Source: Acetobacteraceae bacterium
GTDB taxonomy: Bacteria > Pseudomonadota > Alphaproteobacteria > Acetobacterales > Acetobacteraceae
Assembly (NCBI GenBank): GCA_947462945.1
Contig: CANHTE010000036.1
Span: forward strand, 1-8,701
Reading direction: 5' to 3'
DNA length: 8,701 nucleotides
Both the position numbers and the translations under genes were made by a program. Positions 1 through 5,268 of this stretch are shown in pieces (the stretch's first letter is position 1; every line of letters begins with the position of its first letter). The notes beneath the pieces are model-generated. The model did no database searches and was not told the DNA's origin. It was given only the letters and a program-made list of their open reading frames with translations.

Positions 1-65
1 AGTTCCATCACGCATGAGGCCCCGCGCGGCATTCACGGGCAGGAAACCTCCCTCAACAAACCCTC

Positions 66-72
66 AAAGGAG
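66..72 (+). promoter_or_regulatory. Ribosome binding site of the small repeat protein
   Basis: AAAGGAG lies five bases before the ATG at 78. It is a near-ideal Shine-Dalgarno sequence at normal spacing and is one of the main reasons to believe this very short reading frame is translated. It also selects the first of the two adjacent ATG codons (78 and 81). Confidence 0.75.
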
Positions 73-77
73 ACACC

Positions 78-251
78 ATGATGAACAATGATCACGATGA
101 CGGCCTGGTTCACTCCCACAACTATGCCTGCAGCGAGCGCGGCCGCATGGCCAAGCGCCCGCCCACCACACGCCCCGAGGCGTATGATGACGGCCTCGTC
201 CACTCCCACAACTACGCCAGTGCTGACCGCGGCCAGCCCGCCCACAGCTGA
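78..251 (+). CDS. Small protein (57 aa) with a duplicated DDGLVHSHNYA motif, function unknown
   Basis: I do not recognise this family. The frame opens at ATG 78 behind a strong Shine-Dalgarno sequence and stops at TGA 249–251. The motif DDGLVHSHNYA occurs at residues 7–17 and 37–47, and each copy is followed by two variable residues, an acidic residue and Arg-Gly, giving a 16-residue repeat with a 30-residue period. The linker is basic and proline-rich (KRPPTTRP). The two 11-codon copies differ at three bases, all synonymous third positions (CTG/CTC, GTT/GTC, TAT/TAC), which indicates selection on the peptide. There is no signal peptide or membrane segment, so it is probably cytosolic. The HxH pair in each copy could bind metal, or the copies could be recognition or modification motifs; both ideas are speculation. 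It converges on rimI, and nothing upstream in the window suggests a partner. Confident as a gene, none on function. Confidence 0.8.
   Translation: MMNNDHDDGLVHSHNYACSERGRMAKRPPTTRPEAYDDGLVHSHNYASADRGQPAHS
96..233 (+). repeat. Two direct repeats encoding the duplicated motif of the small protein
   Basis: The core copies are at 96–128 and 186–218 (33 bases each) and differ at only three positions, all in the third base of a codon. A more diverged continuation to 143 and 233 encodes the xx-[E/D]-RG tail. The pattern suggests an internal duplication kept under purifying selection at protein level, not a non-coding repeat. Confidence 0.8.
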
Positions 252-266
252 GTGAGGGGGTCCGGG

Positions 267-304
267 GCCCTGGCCTCGGCGGGTCCAGGGCAGCGACCTG
301 GACC
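267..304. terminator. Overlapping stem-loops between convergent genes, likely bidirectional terminator
   Basis: Bases 282–289 (GGTCCAGG) pair perfectly with 297–304 (CCTGGACC) around a 7-base loop. The final bases touch the rimI stop codon (304–306). An alternative 7-bp stem pairs 267–273 (GCCCTGG) with 285–291 (CCAGGGC). The two stems share bases 285–289 and cannot form together. Only 52 bases separate the small-protein stop from the rimI stop, so a shared terminator is the natural reading. There is no clear T-tract on either side, hence moderate confidence. Confidence 0.45.
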
Positions 305-732
305 TATTCCTCCAAGGAGCGCCGCAGCAGCCAGGCGTGCCGTCCCGGCGCGTAGTAATCCCGCCGCAGCCCAGCGCGCGAGAAGCCGGTTCTGGCGTAA
401 AGCGCCATGGCCGGCACATTATCCTCGGCCACTTCCAGGAACATCACCTTCGCCCCTGCCGTCGCGGCCGCCAGGGCCGCCGTCTCGACCAGCGCCTGGC
501 CAAGGCCTTGCTGCCGATGCTCCGGGTGCACGGCGAGGGTGAGGATTTCCGCTTCATCCAGCACGCGTCGCGCCAGGATGAAGCCACCCGCGGCATGCAG
601 GCCGAAAATTCCCTCCATGCCCAGCAGGGTGGCGATGGTCCCCGCACTCCAGGCGGCGCCGGCCGGAAAGGCGGCTGCATGGATGGCGGCGAGTTCTGGG
701 GCCTCACTGCCTTGGGCGGCGGTGAGTTTCAC
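304..732 (-). CDS. rimI: Ribosomal protein S18-alanine N-acetyltransferase (GNAT family)
   Basis: This is a 142-residue single GNAT domain. The acetyl-CoA binding motif A is clear: a strand LTLAVHP (65–70) runs into HRQQGLG (72–78), matching the R/Q-x-x-G-x-G/A loop. The second half has LEVAEDNVPAMALYARTGF (99–117), with the RimI-typical Glu100, Asn105 and Tyr112; the Glu and Tyr correspond by position to the catalytic pair described for E. coli RimI. RimI acetylates the N-terminal alanine of ribosomal protein S18 and can act on other N-termini. Its start overlaps the tsaB stop (ATGA, 729–732), so it is translationally coupled to tsaB, a very common pairing in bacteria that supports the assignment over a generic GNAT. 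It is probably the last gene of a minus-strand transcript. The length is normal for the family. Confidence 0.9.
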   Translation of the reverse strand: MKLTAAQGSEAPELAAIHAAAFPAGAAWSAGTIATLLGMEGIFGLHAAGGFILARRVLDEAEILTLAVHPEHRQQGLGQALVETAALAAATAGAKVMFLEVAEDNVPAMALYARTGFSRAGLRRDYYAPGRHAWLLRRSLEE

Positions 733-1325
733 GTGGTTGCCGGCGGCTCGACATAGAGGGGTTCCAGCGCCCGGGGTTGCAGCGTGCCGGCCAGGCGCCG
801 CAGCGCGATGCGGGCCAAGGCGGGGGCTTCGATCCGCCGCGCCTCACCCAGGCCGGCGGGCCAGCCACGGGCCAGCATGCGCGCCACGGCGCGCGGGGCG
901 CCATCACCCATGATCCAGGTGAGTTGCGCGGGCCGGGGCAAATCCACCTCCGCCACCACGCAGGGCGGGGCGAGGCCGGGGCGCTCCAGGAACAACTCGC
1001 CCCGGCGGTTTTCCGTCACGGCCCAGGCGCCCTCACGCATCGCGACCAGCGCTTCGCCCGTGCTGACCGGAATGACGGGGATGGCGCGCGCGATGCCGAG
1101 GCCCTCGGCCAGGGCGATGGCGCAGCGCAGGCCTGTAAAGCTGCCGGGCCCGATGCCCACCGCGATGGCGTCCACCGGGCCGTGCAGCACGGCCTCGACC
1201 AGCGGCGGCAAGGCGGCGGCCTGGCCATGCGCGCCATCATGGACGCGCTGCATCAGAACCGTCTCGCCCTCGGTCAGGGCGGCCAGGCAGCGGGACAGGG
1301 AGGCATCGAGGACCAGAAGACGCAT
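729..1325 (-). CDS. tsaB: tRNA t6A37 threonylcarbamoyltransferase complex subunit TsaB
   Basis: The protein has 198 residues from ATG 1325. TsaB is a non-catalytic ASKHA-fold partner of TsaD, needed for threonylcarbamoyladenosine at position 37 of ANN-decoding tRNAs. Diagnostic features are the N-terminal strand MRLLVLDAS (1–9), the GIGPGSFTGLR motif (57–67) and the C-terminal PLYV (189–192), like the PxYLR ending of the family. The start is set by family similarity at the N-terminus. A frame open from TTG 1343 adds six residues (MVPSGG), and GGAGG lies only one base before ATG 1325, which is too close to be a good ribosome site, so the exact start is uncertain. The stop overlaps the rimI start. 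It lies 103 bases downstream of ftsX. Confidence 0.92.
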   Translation of the reverse strand: MRLLVLDASLSRCLAALTEGETVLMQRVHDGAHGQAAALPPLVEAVLHGPVDAIAVGIGPGSFTGLRCAIALAEGLGIARAIPVIPVSTGEALVAMREGAWAVTENRRGELFLERPGLAPPCVVAEVDLPRPAQLTWIMGDGAPRAVARMLARGWPAGLGEARRIEAPALARIALRRLAGTLQPRALEPLYVEPPATT

Positions 1326-1390
1326 GCCTCCGCTTGGCACCAAGCCGGCCGGGAGCGCAAGCCGGACCTTCGGTCGAACCCTGCGAGGCC

Positions 1391-1435
1391 AGCCTGATTC
1401 AGGGCAGCCTGATTCAGGCCAGCCTGATTCAGGGC
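1391..1435. repeat. Three tandem 15-bp repeats overlapping the ftsX stop codon
   Basis: The unit AGCCTGATTCAGGGC occurs at 1391–1405, 1406–1420 (one mismatch, GCC for GGC) and 1421–1435. The ftsX stop codon (TGA read on the minus strand at 1431–1429) lies in the copy nearest the gene. Because the period is five codons, the same TGA recurs in frame at 1414–1416 and 1399–1401. The repeat continues into the spacer before tsaB. Confidence 0.9.
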
Positions 1436-2280
1436 AACCGGCGCAGCCAGAGCCGCAGCGTGATCCAGGCCGTCCCCCAGCCGATCAAGGCCCCAGCGGG
1501 GGGCAGCAGCGCGAGGAGCGGCCAGGGCAGATCACTCGCCACGGCATCGCGCGCCAGCACCACGGGCAGCGCCTGCATGGCCAGGAACCACAGCGCCGGG
1601 ATGGCGATGGCCAGCCCCGCCAGCGCCCCCAGCGTGCAAAGCCAGGCCAGGCGGGCGGCGAAGCGGCTGGCGATATCGGCGTCGCGCGCGCCCAATTCAT
1701 GCAGGATCTGGATGGTTTCGCCGCGCGCGGCGATGCCGGCCCGCGTGGCCACGGCCACCAGCGCGGCACCCACCAGGCCGATCAAGGCCAGCATCGCCAG
1801 CGAAAGTGTCCCCAGCCCCTCGGCCAAGCGCATGGCCAGGCGCACCGCCTCACTGCGCAATTCGAGCTGCGCGCCTGGAATGCCCTGCACGGCTTCGAGC
1901 AGGGCGACCTGATCCGCTTCCGTGCGCAGGGTGATGGCCAGCATCTGCGGCAATGGCAGGCTGGGCACTTCCCCCAGCCAGGGGGCGAGAAGCTGGCGCA
2001 GCCTCTCATCCGGCACAGCGGCCACCGACACCACGCCGGGCAGCGCGGAAAGCTGGGCGAGGACCGGCTCCGGCGCTGCGTCGCGCGGCAATTGCAGCAG
2101 AAGTTGCCCGGCCTCACCCTGCTGCCAGCGCTCGGCCAGCCGCCCCGCGCCATCCGCGCCGGCCAGGGCGAAGGCCGCGAGCAAGGCCATGGCTGCGACC
2201 AGGGCGGGCAGCAGCCGGTCCGCCAGGGCGCGGCGCAGCCCCAGCGGATCGCGGCCCTTGAGCCGCCTGCCCTCAGCCAT
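1429..2280 (-). CDS. ftsX: Cell division protein FtsX, ABC-transporter-like permease
   Basis: The protein has 283 residues from ATG 2280, which overlaps the ftsE stop by eight bases. FtsX is the membrane partner of FtsE; the complex passes ATP-driven conformational changes to periplasmic peptidoglycan hydrolase activators at the septum. Four membrane segments are visible: about 23–41, 158–178, 211–234 and 253–278. A periplasmic domain of roughly 115 residues lies between the first and second, and a cytoplasmic N-terminus rich in Arg precedes the first. This FtsX/MacB topology, together with the adjacent ftsE, makes the call firm despite weak primary-sequence motifs. A GGAAGG sequence lies about 10 bases before the ATG. 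The frame remains open upstream to 2511, but that extension is antisense-like shadow of ftsE. The stop codon lies inside a 15-bp tandem repeat. Length is near the family norm of about 300. Confidence 0.9.
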   Translation of the reverse strand: MAEGRRLKGRDPLGLRRALADRLLPALVAAMALLAAFALAGADGAGRLAERWQQGEAGQLLLQLPRDAAPEPVLAQLSALPGVVSVAAVPDERLRQLLAPWLGEVPSLPLPQMLAITLRTEADQVALLEAVQGIPGAQLELRSEAVRLAMRLAEGLGTLSLAMLALIGLVGAALVAVATRAGIAARGETIQILHELGARDADIASRFAARLAWLCTLGALAGLAIAIPALWFLAMQALPVVLARDAVASDLPWPLLALLPPAGALIGWGTAWITLRLWLRRLP

Positions 2281-2935
2281 GCGAAACCAGCCTTCCGGCA
2301 GCGAGGCGAAGGGTGGGGGCAGGGTATTCCTCGGGCAGGGCCTCGCTATGGGTCGCGATGATGACGGTGGTGCCCATCCGGTGCATCTCCCGCAGCAGGG
2401 CGATGACGCGCCGGGCCTGGGTCGCGTCAAGATTTCCGGTCGGCTCATCCGCCACCAGCAGGGCAGGGCGGGAGACCACGGCGCGCGCGATGGCCAGGCG
2501 CTGCTGCTCACCGCCGGAGAGCGCGGCGGGGGGGGAATCGGCGCGCTCCAGCAGGCCCACCCAACGCAGGATCTCGCGGATATCGGCCGCGAGGCGGGCT
2601 TCGGTCAGCCCCTGAATGCGCAAAGGCAAAGCCGCATTCTCATAGACCGAGAGGTGCGGCAGCAGGCGGTAATCCTGGAAGACAACGCCGATCCGGCGGC
2701 GCAGGGCGGGAAAGCCGCTGCGCTTCAGCTGGGCAATGCGGGTATCCAGCACCACGACCTCGCCTTCCGTGGCGCGCAGCGAAAGGCTCATCAGCCGCAG
2801 CAGGCTTGATTTCCCCGCGCCCGAGGGGCCGAGCAGCCAGCTGAAGCTGCCCGGCGCGAGCGCGAGATCTATCCCGGAGAGGGCCGCGCCCTCGCCTTCC
2901 GGATAGCGCAGCCCGACTCCCGACATCTGTACCAT
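2273..2935 (-). CDS. ftsE: Cell division ATP-binding protein FtsE
   Basis: The protein has 220 residues from ATG 2935, close to the usual 222. It is the ABC ATPase that binds FtsX on the cytoplasmic face of the septum. All ABC motifs are intact: Walker A GPSGAGKS (36–43), Q-loop Gln87 within VVFQDYRLLP, signature LSGGEQQR (139–146), Walker B LLVADEP (159–165) and switch His196 in IIATHSEAL. The FQDYRLLP wording is typical of FtsE within the ABC superfamily. The frame extends to 3007, but the added residues do not look like FtsE, so ATG 2935 is preferred; there is no obvious Shine-Dalgarno sequence before it. It is the first gene of the minus-strand ftsE–ftsX–tsaB–rimI series and is divergent from the zinc-ribbon gene, so its promoter should lie in 2936–3018. 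Confidence 0.95.
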   Translation of the reverse strand: MVQMSGVGLRYPEGEGAALSGIDLALAPGSFSWLLGPSGAGKSSLLRLMSLSLRATEGEVVVLDTRIAQLKRSGFPALRRRIGVVFQDYRLLPHLSVYENAALPLRIQGLTEARLAADIREILRWVGLLERADSPPAALSGGEQQRLAIARAVVSRPALLVADEPTGNLDATQARRVIALLREMHRMGTTVIIATHSEALPEEYPAPTLRLAAGRLVSHG

Positions 2936-3018
2936 GGGGGCAGTTTCGCAGGCTCGGGGAGAATTACGCAAACATGAGGTTGCAGGATGTGTCTGCCCTT
3001 GGCACATGCGACGCCGAG
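2936..3018. promoter_or_regulatory. Divergent promoter region between ftsE and the zinc-ribbon gene
   Basis: These 83 bases must hold the promoters of two divergent genes if ftsE has its own. There is an AT-richer patch around 2962–2974 (GAATTACGCAAAC) in otherwise GC-rich DNA, with a minus-strand TAATTC that could be a -10 element. No convincing -35 partner was found in either direction, so this rests on gene orientation more than on motifs. Confidence 0.3.
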
Positions 3019-3525
3019 ATGGACATTGCCTGCCCCAATTGCGCCGCGACCTATCGCGTCCCCGATTCGCTCGTGGCGGGTGGCAAGGTGCTGCGCTGCG
3101 CGGCCTGCCAACAGGATTGGGTGCCCAAGGACGCCATGCTTCCGATGGATACGGCGCGCACCCCGCCGCCGCCGCCGCCGGCAGCCGAGGCCGAGGCCGA
3201 GCCCGTCAGCGCGAACCCGGCGGCGGAACCGGAACCGCCGGGCCCGCGCGCGGAGATGCCCATCCTGGGCAGTGCGGGCGAGCCTTCGGTTCCCAGGCGG
3301 GCGCCCCCGCCCACCGAACCTCCGCCATTGCAGCGCAGGCCGGCGCGGCGGCCGGCGGGAACGCGCACCCCTTTGTTCAAGCGGATCGCGCGGCCATTGC
3401 CGCTGGCCTGGATTGCCAGCGTGGCCATCATGCTCCTGGCTTTGGCGGGCCTGGGCGTGTTCCACCAGGAGATCGCGACGACCTGGCCTCCCTTCGCACG
3501 GATATCCTCACTCTTCGCGGGCTGA
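3019..3525 (+). CDS. MJ0042-type zinc-ribbon protein with one C-terminal membrane segment
   Basis: The protein has 168 residues. The N-terminal zinc ribbon has two cysteine pairs, CPNC (5–8) and CAAC (27–30), within the MDIACPNCAATYRVP and VLRCAAC context typical of the MJ0042 / zinc_ribbon_5 family. A long low-complexity linker (about 45–115) is rich in Pro, Ala and Glu and includes a run of six prolines from a CCG repeat near 3164–3181. A membrane segment follows at about 129–148, with basic residues just before it (RRPAGTRTPLFKR), suggesting the zinc ribbon stays in the cytoplasm. ATG 3019 is chosen because the family starts right before the first CxxC; the frame also opens at ATG 2974, adding 15 residues. 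The biochemical role is unknown. Related proteins are often named only from the zinc ribbon. It is divergent from ftsE and convergent with the DoxX gene. Confidence 0.8.
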   Translation: MDIACPNCAATYRVPDSLVAGGKVLRCAACQQDWVPKDAMLPMDTARTPPPPPPAAEAEAEPVSANPAAEPEPPGPRAEMPILGSAGEPSVPRRAPPPTEPPPLQRRPARRPAGTRTPLFKRIARPLPLAWIASVAIMLLALAGLGVFHQEIATTWPPFARISSLFAG

Positions 3526-3599
3526 ACGCGCCCAACATGCTGGCCACATGAAGGGCGCGGCGCAAAGCCCCGCTAGCGTGGCTGTTGCCTGCCGGCGCT

Positions 3600-4031
3600 T
3601 CAGGCCGCGCGCGGCGTGCGCCGGTCCAGCAGGTGAGAGAGATCAAGGGCATGCGCGCCGGCGCCCAGGCCCGCCTGGACCAGCATGGCCAGCGTGAGGA
3701 AGGCCGGAAATTCCCACCCCCCATTGGGCGCCGAGAACAGCCAGCCATTGCCCGCATGCATCGCCGTCGCGCCGATCAGGATGGGCAGGCTCAGCAGTGC
3801 GGCCGGGCGCACCAGCACGCCCAGGATCAGCGCAAGCCCCGCCGCCGTCTCGGCGAAGGCCACGACCGCCCCCAAAATCGGCGGGTAACCGATGGAGCCG
3901 AAAAAGCCCATGGTGCCGGCCAGCCCAAAGACGCCGAGCTTCAGCCAGGCGCCATGCGCCAGCAGGATGGTGCCGAGCGAAAGGCGCAGCAGAAGCGCCG
4001 CATACGGGGTGGTGACCTGGGTGGATGGCAT
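3600..4031 (-). CDS. DoxX family integral membrane protein
   Basis: The protein has 143 residues, with about four membrane segments near 10–30, 50–72, 75–93 and 107–127. The N-terminal LLLRLSLGTILLAHGAWLK, the GYPP turn (48–51) and the FAETAAGLALILG segment (59–71) match the DoxX/DoxD-like family of small inner-membrane proteins. Some members are tied to thiosulfate:quinone oxidoreduction or membrane redox stress, but most are uncharacterised, so no substrate is assigned. GAGGAG about nine bases before ATG 4031 supports this start. The same frame stays open far upstream, antisense to lysR and pal, but that is a high-GC artefact. It is divergent from a LysR-type regulator across 117 bases, which suggests it is the regulated target. 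Confidence 0.85.
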   Translation of the reverse strand: MPSTQVTTPYAALLLRLSLGTILLAHGAWLKLGVFGLAGTMGFFGSIGYPPILGAVVAFAETAAGLALILGVLVRPAALLSLPILIGATAMHAGNGWLFSAPNGGWEFPAFLTLAMLVQAGLGAGAHALDLSHLLDRRTPRAA

Positions 4032-4116
4032 GATGTGTTTCTCCTCTGGGGTGGGTTTCGATGGCCGAAAGCTGCGCCTTTCGCCGCCGCGCTTCCAATC
4101 GCGCTTCCGTACAGGG

Positions 4117-4137
4117 ATCATCACCACGGTGAATGAT
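4117..4137. promoter_or_regulatory. Inverted repeat, candidate LysR operator
   Basis: ATCATCACC (4117–4125) and GGTGAATGAT (4128–4137) form an inverted repeat with 9 bp on each side and one extra A in the right arm, around an AC centre. It contains a T-N11-A arrangement (T4121 to A4133), the loose consensus of LysR-type sites. It lies 11 bases before the lysR start and 85 bases before the doxX start, a position suited to autorepression and control of the divergent gene. Confidence 0.45.
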
Positions 4138-4148
4138 GGAGCGCCCCG

Positions 4149-5057
4149 ATGACGGAACTCTCGCAACTCGATCTCAATCTCCTGCGCGTCTTCGATGCGG
4201 TGGCGCGGGAGCGGCATGTGACGCGAGCGGCCCAGCGGCTGAACCTCTCGCAACCGGCCGTTTCCAACGCCCTGGCGCGGCTGCGGGCGGCGCTGGGCGA
4301 TGAGTTGTTCCTGCGCCGCCCGGGCGGTGTGGAGCCGACCGCCCTGGCCAGCGCCCTCGCCGCCCCGGTGGCGGAGGCGCTGGACCGCCTTTCCGACGTC
4401 TTGGCCGTCCAGGCGCCGTTTGATCCGGCCACGGCGCGGCGCGTGTTCACCGTCGCCTTCTCGGAATATGCCGAGGCCGCGCTGGCGCCCCCCGTGCTGG
4501 AGCGCATGGCCCGCGAGGCGCCGGGCTGTCTGCTCGCCATCCGCCATGCCGACCGCACCAATGCCGAGGCGCTGCTGGAACGGGGTGAGGCGCAACTCGC
4601 CATCGCGGTCCTGCCCGAGCCGGGTGCGCTCTACACCCGCCTGCGGCTGCTGCCCGAGGCCTTCCTGACCCTGATGCGCGCCGATCATCCGCTGGCCGAG
4701 GGCGAGTTCACCATGGAACGCTTCATCTCCGTCCCGCATCTGCTGCATTCCCCCAATGGCTCGCGCGAGGGGGCGATGGATGTGGTCCTGGCGGGCATGG
4801 GCCTGAGCCGGCGGCTGGGGGCGGTGGTGGCGCATCTCTCCGCGGTACCGGAAATCCTGGCGCGGACCGAGATGATCATGACGCTCTCTGCCCGGCTGGC
4901 GCGACAAATGGCGGCGAATGGCCGGCTGGTCGTGCGTGGGCCGCCCAGTGATATTCGCCACACCCGGCTTTCGATGATTTTCCATCGCCGCTTCGAGGCT
5001 GACCCCGGCCATGCCTGGCTGGGGCGGCTTTTGCTGGCGGAAGCCCGAGAAGTGTGA
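4149..5057 (+). CDS. LysR-family transcriptional regulator
   Basis: The protein has 302 residues, a standard LysR length. The N-terminal winged helix-turn-helix is plain: LDLNLLRVFDAVARERHVTRAAQRLNLSQPAVSNALARLR spans 7–46, with the recognition helix around SQPAVSNALARLR (34–46) and the FLRRPGGVEPT wing (54–64). The rest is a periplasmic-binding-protein-like effector domain. The ligand cannot be read from sequence. The HTH and the DELFLRR wording resemble the NodD/NahR/LeuO-like branch, and similarity over the effector domain would be needed to refine this. GGAG at 4138–4141, seven bases before the ATG, fixes the start. Divergence from doxX and the inverted repeat at 4117–4137 suggest it controls doxX and itself. 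The stop codon lies in the first of three 16-bp tandem repeats. Confidence 0.9.
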   Translation: MTELSQLDLNLLRVFDAVARERHVTRAAQRLNLSQPAVSNALARLRAALGDELFLRRPGGVEPTALASALAAPVAEALDRLSDVLAVQAPFDPATARRVFTVAFSEYAEAALAPPVLERMAREAPGCLLAIRHADRTNAEALLERGEAQLAIAVLPEPGALYTRLRLLPEAFLTLMRADHPLAEGEFTMERFISVPHLLHSPNGSREGAMDVVLAGMGLSRRLGAVVAHLSAVPEILARTEMIMTLSARLARQMAANGRLVVRGPPSDIRHTRLSMIFHRRFEADPGHAWLGRLLLAEAREV

Positions 5058-5093
5058 AGCTCGGGAAGTGTGATGTCCGGAAAGTGTGATGTC
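5046..5093 (+). repeat. Three tandem 16-bp repeats overlapping the lysR stop codon
   Basis: Units at 5046–5061, 5062–5077 and 5078–5093 share the pattern CGRRAAGTGTGAWGTC with a few differences (the first unit is the most diverged). The lysR stop TGA (5055–5057) is in unit one. Since 16 is not a multiple of three, the repeated TGAs at 5071–5073 and 5087–5089 fall in the other two frames. Confidence 0.85.
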
Positions 5094-5094
5094 C

Positions 5095-5149
5095 GGGCCA
5101 AGCGGGACTGGCCCCATGCTTGGGCTCAATGTGAAGCCTGCACGGCTTT
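5095..5149 (+). terminator. Possible lysR terminator: two short stem-loops
   Basis: GGGCCA (5095–5100) pairs with TGGCCC (5109–5114) around an 8-base loop. Downstream, AAGCC (5134–5138) pairs with GGCTT (5144–5148), followed by one further T. Both stems are short and the T-tract is minimal, so this is a weak terminator call that rests partly on position between lysR and pal. Confidence 0.3.
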
Positions 5150-5153
5150 CGCC

Positions 5154-5182
5154 TTGATTGCGCCATCCGCCCCCGCTAGGGA
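5154..5182 (+). promoter_or_regulatory. Candidate promoter of pal
   Basis: TTGATT (5154–5159) and TAGGGA (5177–5182) are separated by 17 bases and could be -35 and -10 elements. They are 87 bases before the pal start, in the only sizeable gap (211 bases, 5058–5268) upstream of the pal–cpoB–tilS–ftsH series. An AT-rich patch just downstream (TCATTATCAT, 5186–5195) could be an alternative -10 region but lacks a good -35. Confidence 0.3.
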
Positions 5183-5231
5183 CACTCATTATCATGTTGC
5201 AATCGCGAAGGCGCGGTTGTGTTGAAGACAC

Positions 5232-5253
5232 GGCGCCGCCTGGGTGCGGCGCC
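5232..5253 (+). promoter_or_regulatory. Perfect GC-rich hairpin just before the pal ribosome binding site
   Basis: GGCGCCGC (5232–5239) pairs with GCGGCGCC (5246–5253) around the 6-base loop CTGGGT. Two bases after the stem comes TAAGGAG (5256–5262), the Shine-Dalgarno sequence for ATG 5269. A stem this stable and this close could shape translation or mRNA stability of pal. There is no T-tract, so a terminator is less likely. Confidence 0.5.
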
Positions 5254-5268
5254 CGTAAGGAGATGACC

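Noticed and set aside
33..419. 128-codon minus-strand frame covering the small repeat protein
   Set aside because: It is the reverse of the plus-strand gene that has a strong ribosome site and synonymous repeat divergence, and it also overlaps rimI out of frame.
784..2361. 525-codon plus-strand open frame opposite tsaB and ftsX
   Set aside because: It is antisense to two well-recognised genes, has low-complexity Gln/Arg/Gly-rich composition and crosses the 15-bp repeats. Long antisense frames are expected in DNA this GC-rich.
3164..3181. CCG trinucleotide run as a regulatory or unstable repeat
   Set aside because: It lies inside the zinc-ribbon gene and simply encodes the proline run of the linker, which is common in such proteins.
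5186..5195. TCATTATCAT as a Fur-type iron box before pal
   Set aside because: It resembles only one half-site. The second half needed for a 7-1-7 dyad is absent, so it is more likely a chance AT-rich patch or part of a promoter.
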